Positions 24,801 through 27,800 of a stretch of DNA of 64,000 nt are shown here, in pieces. This DNA is from Ostrinia nubilalis. Its lineage: Eukaryota > Arthropoda > Insecta > Lepidoptera > Crambidae. The position numbers and the translations under genes are program-made. The stretch covers positions 7,194,501 through 7,258,500 of the forward strand of contig NC_087112.1 in assembly GCF_963855985.1 (NCBI RefSeq), written 5' to 3'. Each line of letters starts with the position of its first letter. The first letter of the stretch is position 1. The notes under the pieces are model-generated. The model had not been told where the DNA came from. It made no database searches and worked only from the letters and a program-made list of their open reading frames with translations.

Positions 24801-27800
24801 AGCGCGACAGCAACATAATTACGCGCGAGCGATAAGGATGGGTAGCTTGGGGTCATTGGACAAAATTCTACGTGCTCACGGACCAGGCTTTAGTAGCAGT
24901 CTTCTTCTAGACGTTAGTCCCTCAAGGAAGCTCAATTTGTAATTTGTCATCCATCTACGCGCCAGAAATCATATTATCAATCAATAGCCTTATTCACGTA
25001 ACAAAACTTCAACGACAACCAATCGCTGAGTTGCGATCCTATCGAGTAATCGTTCTACCGAACTGACCCTTGTAAATACGGATTTAGAACTGTTTTTCAA
25101 TGGGACGACTTCTGAACGTCAGCGAGATCTTGACTGAAAATACGTGAATGAGGGCTATTGTTTTAGCGCTCACCAGTTAGCGCCACTGTAGAGTAAGGTC
25201 CTGTCACTTGCTAGTAGCGAAGACAGTGGCACCAACTGGTGAGCGCTTAAGTGGTAGGAGGACTATCGCATTTGCACTCATCAAGATGGCGCCACTGTAG
25301 AGTAAGGTCCTGTCAATCGCCAGGGGTGCCAACTGTTAAGTATAAAAACGATAGCCCTCATTAGGCCACATGTTAACTCAACGTAAAATATCTATGTCAG
25401 CCCAAGATATTGTTTATACGACTTTTATAAATGTATACTTATAGACATAAAACTAACCGACAATATTTGCTCTACAGGTGGTAGACCTCAAGTACAAGAA
25501 CGGCGTAGCCTCGCTGGCAATCAGCGAGGTGTTCCCCGAAGACGAAGGAGAATACTCGCTCAAGGCCATCAACAGCCAGGGCGAGGTCGAGACCAAGTGC
25601 AAGGTCTCCGTCAAACGTGAGTATCGTCAACTAGCTGTGCCCCGCGGTGTTACCCGCGTTAAAACGTAGCCTATGTGTTAATCCATGGTGTCAGCTAACT
25701 CAAAACTAAATTTTATTAAAATCGCTCCAGCCGTTTAGACGTGAAGAAGTAACAAAGAACATACACACTGACAAAATTTTGCCTTTATAATATTAGTGTG
25801 ATACGTGGAGGGAGCAAATCAGTTTTATTTATACGTGACTATTCACACCTCTCTTTCTCACCACTGCAACTGACTAATAAATTGACTGCCAATAAAAACT
25901 TAGTGAAGGTCAAGTTTGGGCAGGGCTTTTCGCGCTTCAAAATTAAGAACGAAACTTAATATTTAACATACTATTTTCAGGGGAAAGGAGCCCTTCCCCT
26001 GGAGTCACATAGTTATTACATTATTGCTGAACTATTATAGACTGACTAACTAGCAGGTGCTTCTTAAAATATTACGAGCCATGTAGTTTGTATTTTTATA
26101 GCAAGAACAGAGTTTCTTATTTTTATATCAAGCATGGTTATACCAAATGTAAAATTACAAAAATGCATCTATGACTATATGCCTCCGTAGATGGTAAACG
26201 TTTGTTTTGCATAGAAAATTTATAATAGAAAATTATTTACACATACTTATTACAGTGAAAAGTACAGTATCATACAATGTGGAACTCCTTGATGATTGTC
26301 CAAACAGTCCTATGCACCAAGTTTACACACTAAAACTTTCGCATGATCTCTCAGGCTGCTACTAAAGACCTAAATATGTACTAATGATTTAATTACCACC
26401 TCCAGCCATGGACGGCGCGGCGGCGGCTCCCGGAGCAAAGACCGGCGACAAGCCGCCGAGGATCGTGGACCATGCGCAGTCGCAGGTCGTCACCGACGGC
26501 GATGCGGTTACGCTGGCCTGCAGGTAACTAGATCGATAGATAACACGCTATTGTACACCTTACGAAACAACAACAGAAAAAATACACAAACCCTCTTAGA
26601 GCGCTTTACCTTTATTATATGACAGCGGATGCCTGCCTTCATTATAAAAACGCCGCTGCCGCCCTGCTGTCGCGCTTCTTACGCCCTAATGTGAAAGCGC
26701 TCTAATGAATAAAAAGTTACACCCAATTGAAAATTTTTTTAAAGTGACATTTAATTAGAAAGAAAAAGACGACACCTTTTTTTGGTGCACAACCATAACA
26801 TAACAATCGGGCGGTCTTATAGATATTAGATAATTTTGATGTAGAACAAATCAGTATTGTCATTATTTTTATATTAGATTAGAATCAGCTGAAAACAACA
26901 TCTTACAACAGCTAAAATACATAAATACCCAAACAACGCCATCTATTAACAAACTAAATAACCTCTTTCTCATCCCATAATTACTACAAAAATTAAACCA
27001 CACTTTTCCCTACAGAATCGTAGGCGCCGAGCGTTTCGACGTGGTCTGGCTACACAACAACAAAGAGATCAAGCCTTCCAAAGACTTCCAGTACTCGAGC
27101 GAGGCCAACATTCACAAGTTACACATCGCAGAAATATTCCCTGAGGATGCTGGTGAGTAGTTCAGATGGTGACGCATAGATGGCGTTAAATTAGTAATTT
27201 GTTAATACGGGAAAGTTATAGTGAGTAGTTAAGTTAGTGATGCATAGATGGCGTTAAATGCAAGATTTGTTATTATGGAAAAGTATGTTGAGTAGTTGAA
27301 CTAGTGAGACATAGATGGCGTTAAATATGTAAATTTAGACAAAAGTAAATCGATGTTATGATGCCAGTTTTAATTGTTGATTTATTTTCATAAACTGATT
27401 GATTTATTGTTAGCCGGTTACGAATTATCATGATTTATTAAAAAGAACTAGCGCTGTGATTTCTCACTAGACACTTCTAAATAAAATCTTCGATGTTCGA
27501 CAAAACGTCTGTAGATGGCGCTAATGTTTAAATTATATTGAATGCAGTGAATCCGGGGTTCAATTACCCGTTGGGACAGTTAAAATCTGAATCCTTGCAT
27601 TTATTTTTAATTAATCAAAAAAGGTTGATGTATAATAATAAAATAATAAACACACTTTATTGTACACCATACACAAAACAAGAAAGCAAGAGATACAGAC
27701 AGTACAATTTAGGCAGTCTTAAGCGATCTCTTCCATACAACCTATGGAGGGGAATATTTCTGATATTATGGTTTACTAGCTTTCCGCCCGCGGCTTCGCC

